From assembly GCF_016820515.1 (NCBI RefSeq), contig NZ_JADHDV010000023.1:1-60287 (forward strand): a stretch of DNA of 60,287 nt. The letters run 5' to 3'. The translations under genes were made by a program, and so were the position numbers. Within the stretch, counting starts at the first letter, position 1. Every line of letters starts with the position of its first letter. Below the pieces are notes generated by a model. It was not told the origin of the DNA and searched no databases. It was given only the letters and a program-made list of their open reading frames with translations. This stretch comes from Pseudoxanthomonas beigongshangi (GTDB lineage Bacteria > Pseudomonadota > Gammaproteobacteria > Xanthomonadales > Xanthomonadaceae). Below, piece after piece: positions 58,971-60,287 of the stretch.

Positions 58971-60203
58971 CTACCGCCGCATAGGCTCGGCTACCGCCTC
59001 GACCGCACGAAGCACGCGAAGCAGGTTGCCTCCCCAGATCGCGTGGATGTCGGCCTCGCTATAGCCTTCCTTGAGCAGGCGTTCGGTGATCTTCGGCAAC
59101 GCCGCGACGTCCTCCATGCCGGCCACACCGCCACCGCCGTCCCAGTCCGCGCCGATCCCGACGTGCTGCGGACCCGCCACCTTCAGGATATGCAGCAGGT
59201 GCCGCATGTAATCCTCGAACGTGGCCTGTGGCACGGGGAATCGCTGGTCGATCTCCGCGCGCTCCTTCAGATAGGCCTGGACCTTCGCCTCGTCTCGCCC
59301 GCTTTCCTCGCCATACTTTTGCGAAAGCGCTTCAAGCGCGGCTTCACGCTGCGGATGCTTGGGAATCGATATCAGATAGCCGCCATACGCGTTGACGTGA
59401 ATCACGCCCCCCTTGGCCGCGAGCTTGCGGATGCGCGCATCATCGATGTTGCGCGGATGATCGAACACCGCGTCGGCACTGGTGTGCGACAGCACGATCG
59501 GTGCCTTGGAAAGCTCCAGCAACTGATCGAAGACCTGGTCGCTCGCATGCGATGCGTCCAGGATCAAGCCCAGGCGGTTGGCCTCAACCACCAGCGCCTT
59601 GCCCTTGGGGCTCAGGCCATTCCATTGCGGACCCGCAGCATCGGTGGCTGAATCGCCAAAGTCGTTGTTCTTGACATGGGTGATCCCCAGCATCCGCAGG
59701 CCGAGCTTGTGGTAGAGCTCCAGCAGGCTGGGATCGCTGGCGAGCGGCGAGGCGTTTTCCATGCTGATGAAAGAAACGCGCTTGCCCGTGGCGGCGATGC
59801 GTTCGGCGTCGGCGGCGGTCGAGACCAGTTCGAAATCGGCCGCATTGGCGGCGATCATTTCACGAATCTCAACCAGTCGGGTCAGACCGTGGTCGCGAGC
59901 GGCGCGATTACCGGCCTCGTCGCGTGAACCCTGCTCGGTGTAGATCACCCAGAATCCGCCGTCCAGGCCACCTTCCTTCATTCGGGGCAGATCCACCTGC
60001 GATTGGTCACCGTCATGATCATGGCGATCGCGGATGCTCCAACCCGGACGCGAAAAATTCGCCGGCGTATCCAGGTGCGTATCCAGCACCAGCGCCGAAT
60101 CGTGCGCCTGCCGCACCTTGGCCGGCGTGACCTCTTTGCCTGCCGCCCATGCGTGCGCGGTCAACGACATGCCTAGGGCGATGGCCAGAACACTTCGCTT
60201 CAT
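58971..60203 (-). CDS. Secreted membrane-dipeptidase-family (M19) metallopeptidase
   Basis: The 410-residue renal-dipeptidase-type zinc enzyme starts with a signal peptide (MKRSVLAIALGMSLTAHAWAA). Metal ligands are visible: H43 and D45 in DTHLDTP, the bridging Glu in SMENAS, and histidines in ILDASHASD and VLSHTSA. Members hydrolyse dipeptides, some including D-residues. The start at 60203 sits before the signal sequence; a longer upstream frame lacks a signal. A terminator for a gene beyond the right edge lies at 60264-60287. Confidence 0.93.
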   Translation of the reverse strand: MKRSVLAIALGMSLTAHAWAAGKEVTPAKVRQAHDSALVLDTHLDTPANFSRPGWSIRDRHDHDGDQSQVDLPRMKEGGLDGGFWVIYTEQGSRDEAGNRAARDHGLTRLVEIREMIAANAADFELVSTAADAERIAATGKRVSFISMENASPLASDPSLLELYHKLGLRMLGITHVKNNDFGDSATDAAGPQWNGLSPKGKALVVEANRLGLILDASHASDQVFDQLLELSKAPIVLSHTSADAVFDHPRNIDDARIRKLAAKGGVIHVNAYGGYLISIPKHPQREAALEALSQKYGEESGRDEAKVQAYLKERAEIDQRFPVPQATFEDYMRHLLHILKVAGPQHVGIGADWDGGGGVAGMEDVAALPKITERLLKEGYSEADIHAIWGGNLLRVLRAVEAVAEPMRR

Positions 60204-60263
60204 TCCCCGGATCCCCTTTCTGTTAGGAAAGTCCGATTGTTGGCGATCAGCGGACAAGAAAAA

Positions 60264-60287
60264 ACCCCCAGCCAATTGGCTGGGGGT
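60264..60287 (-). terminator. Terminator for a minus-strand gene beyond the window
   Basis: A 12-bp perfect stem without loop bases beyond the central aatt (24 bp in total, ending at the window edge) is preceded on the plus strand by a run of six A at 60259-60264. On the minus strand this becomes a stem followed by T-rich sequence, a classical terminator for transcription entering from the right. Confidence 0.8.

Overview
The window looks like a stretch of chromosome from a GC-rich gammaproteobacterium of the Xanthomonadaceae (Lysobacter, Pseudoxanthomonas or Luteimonas type). The grounds are strong G/C bias at third codon positions, the sets def-fmt-rsmB and dprA-smg-topA-tsaC, and xanthomonad-style families (DUF4124, DUF3106, DUF3667, YadA-like adhesins). 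The genus call is inference. No phage genes, insertion sequences, CRISPR array or rRNA were seen.

Layout. 1-580 is lower-GC, gene-poor DNA abutting the 3' end of a tRNA-Ile(CAU) gene and looks like the edge of an integrated element. 581-7648 is core: tRNA, rpoD, dtd, an LpxL-like acyltransferase, a Sel1-repeat periplasmic protein and two bacterial PH-domain membrane proteins. 7653-16868 is a cell-surface glycan cluster: a CDP-glycerol-type transferase, three GT2 enzymes, one GT4, an asparagine synthetase-like amidotransferase, UDP-xylose synthase and an O-antigen-ligase-like polymerase. One GT2 has no canonical start codon. 16873-21475 (minus) is def-fmt-rsmB followed by an ArnT-like transferase. 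21607-31694 (plus) is LysM protein, dprA, smg, then four tandem GYF_2-domain genes (one joined to a pilin-like helix, three to RDD membrane domains), then topA and tsaC.

31741-43756 is mixed: two DUF4124 proteins, an SDR, a small lipoprotein, two REP-like hairpins, sppA, a MATE exporter, DUF3667 and DUF4286 proteins, DUF3106 with an unknown membrane protein carrying a sigma region 4-like helix-turn-helix, and priA. Two perfect DnaA boxes face each other in the priA upstream region.

43973-53554 is the most unusual part. Two trimeric autotransporter adhesins flank an ECF sigma factor and a Ser/Thr kinase with TPRs, next to a NarL-type two-component pair. One adhesin carries EF-hand calcium loops in its head; the other has glycine-rich inserts and eight 15-residue stalk repeats. 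I infer a regulated surface-adhesion module. The right end has a type II NADH dehydrogenase, a DUF1203 protein, rpoH, a CSS-EAL c-di-GMP phosphodiesterase and a secreted M19 dipeptidase.
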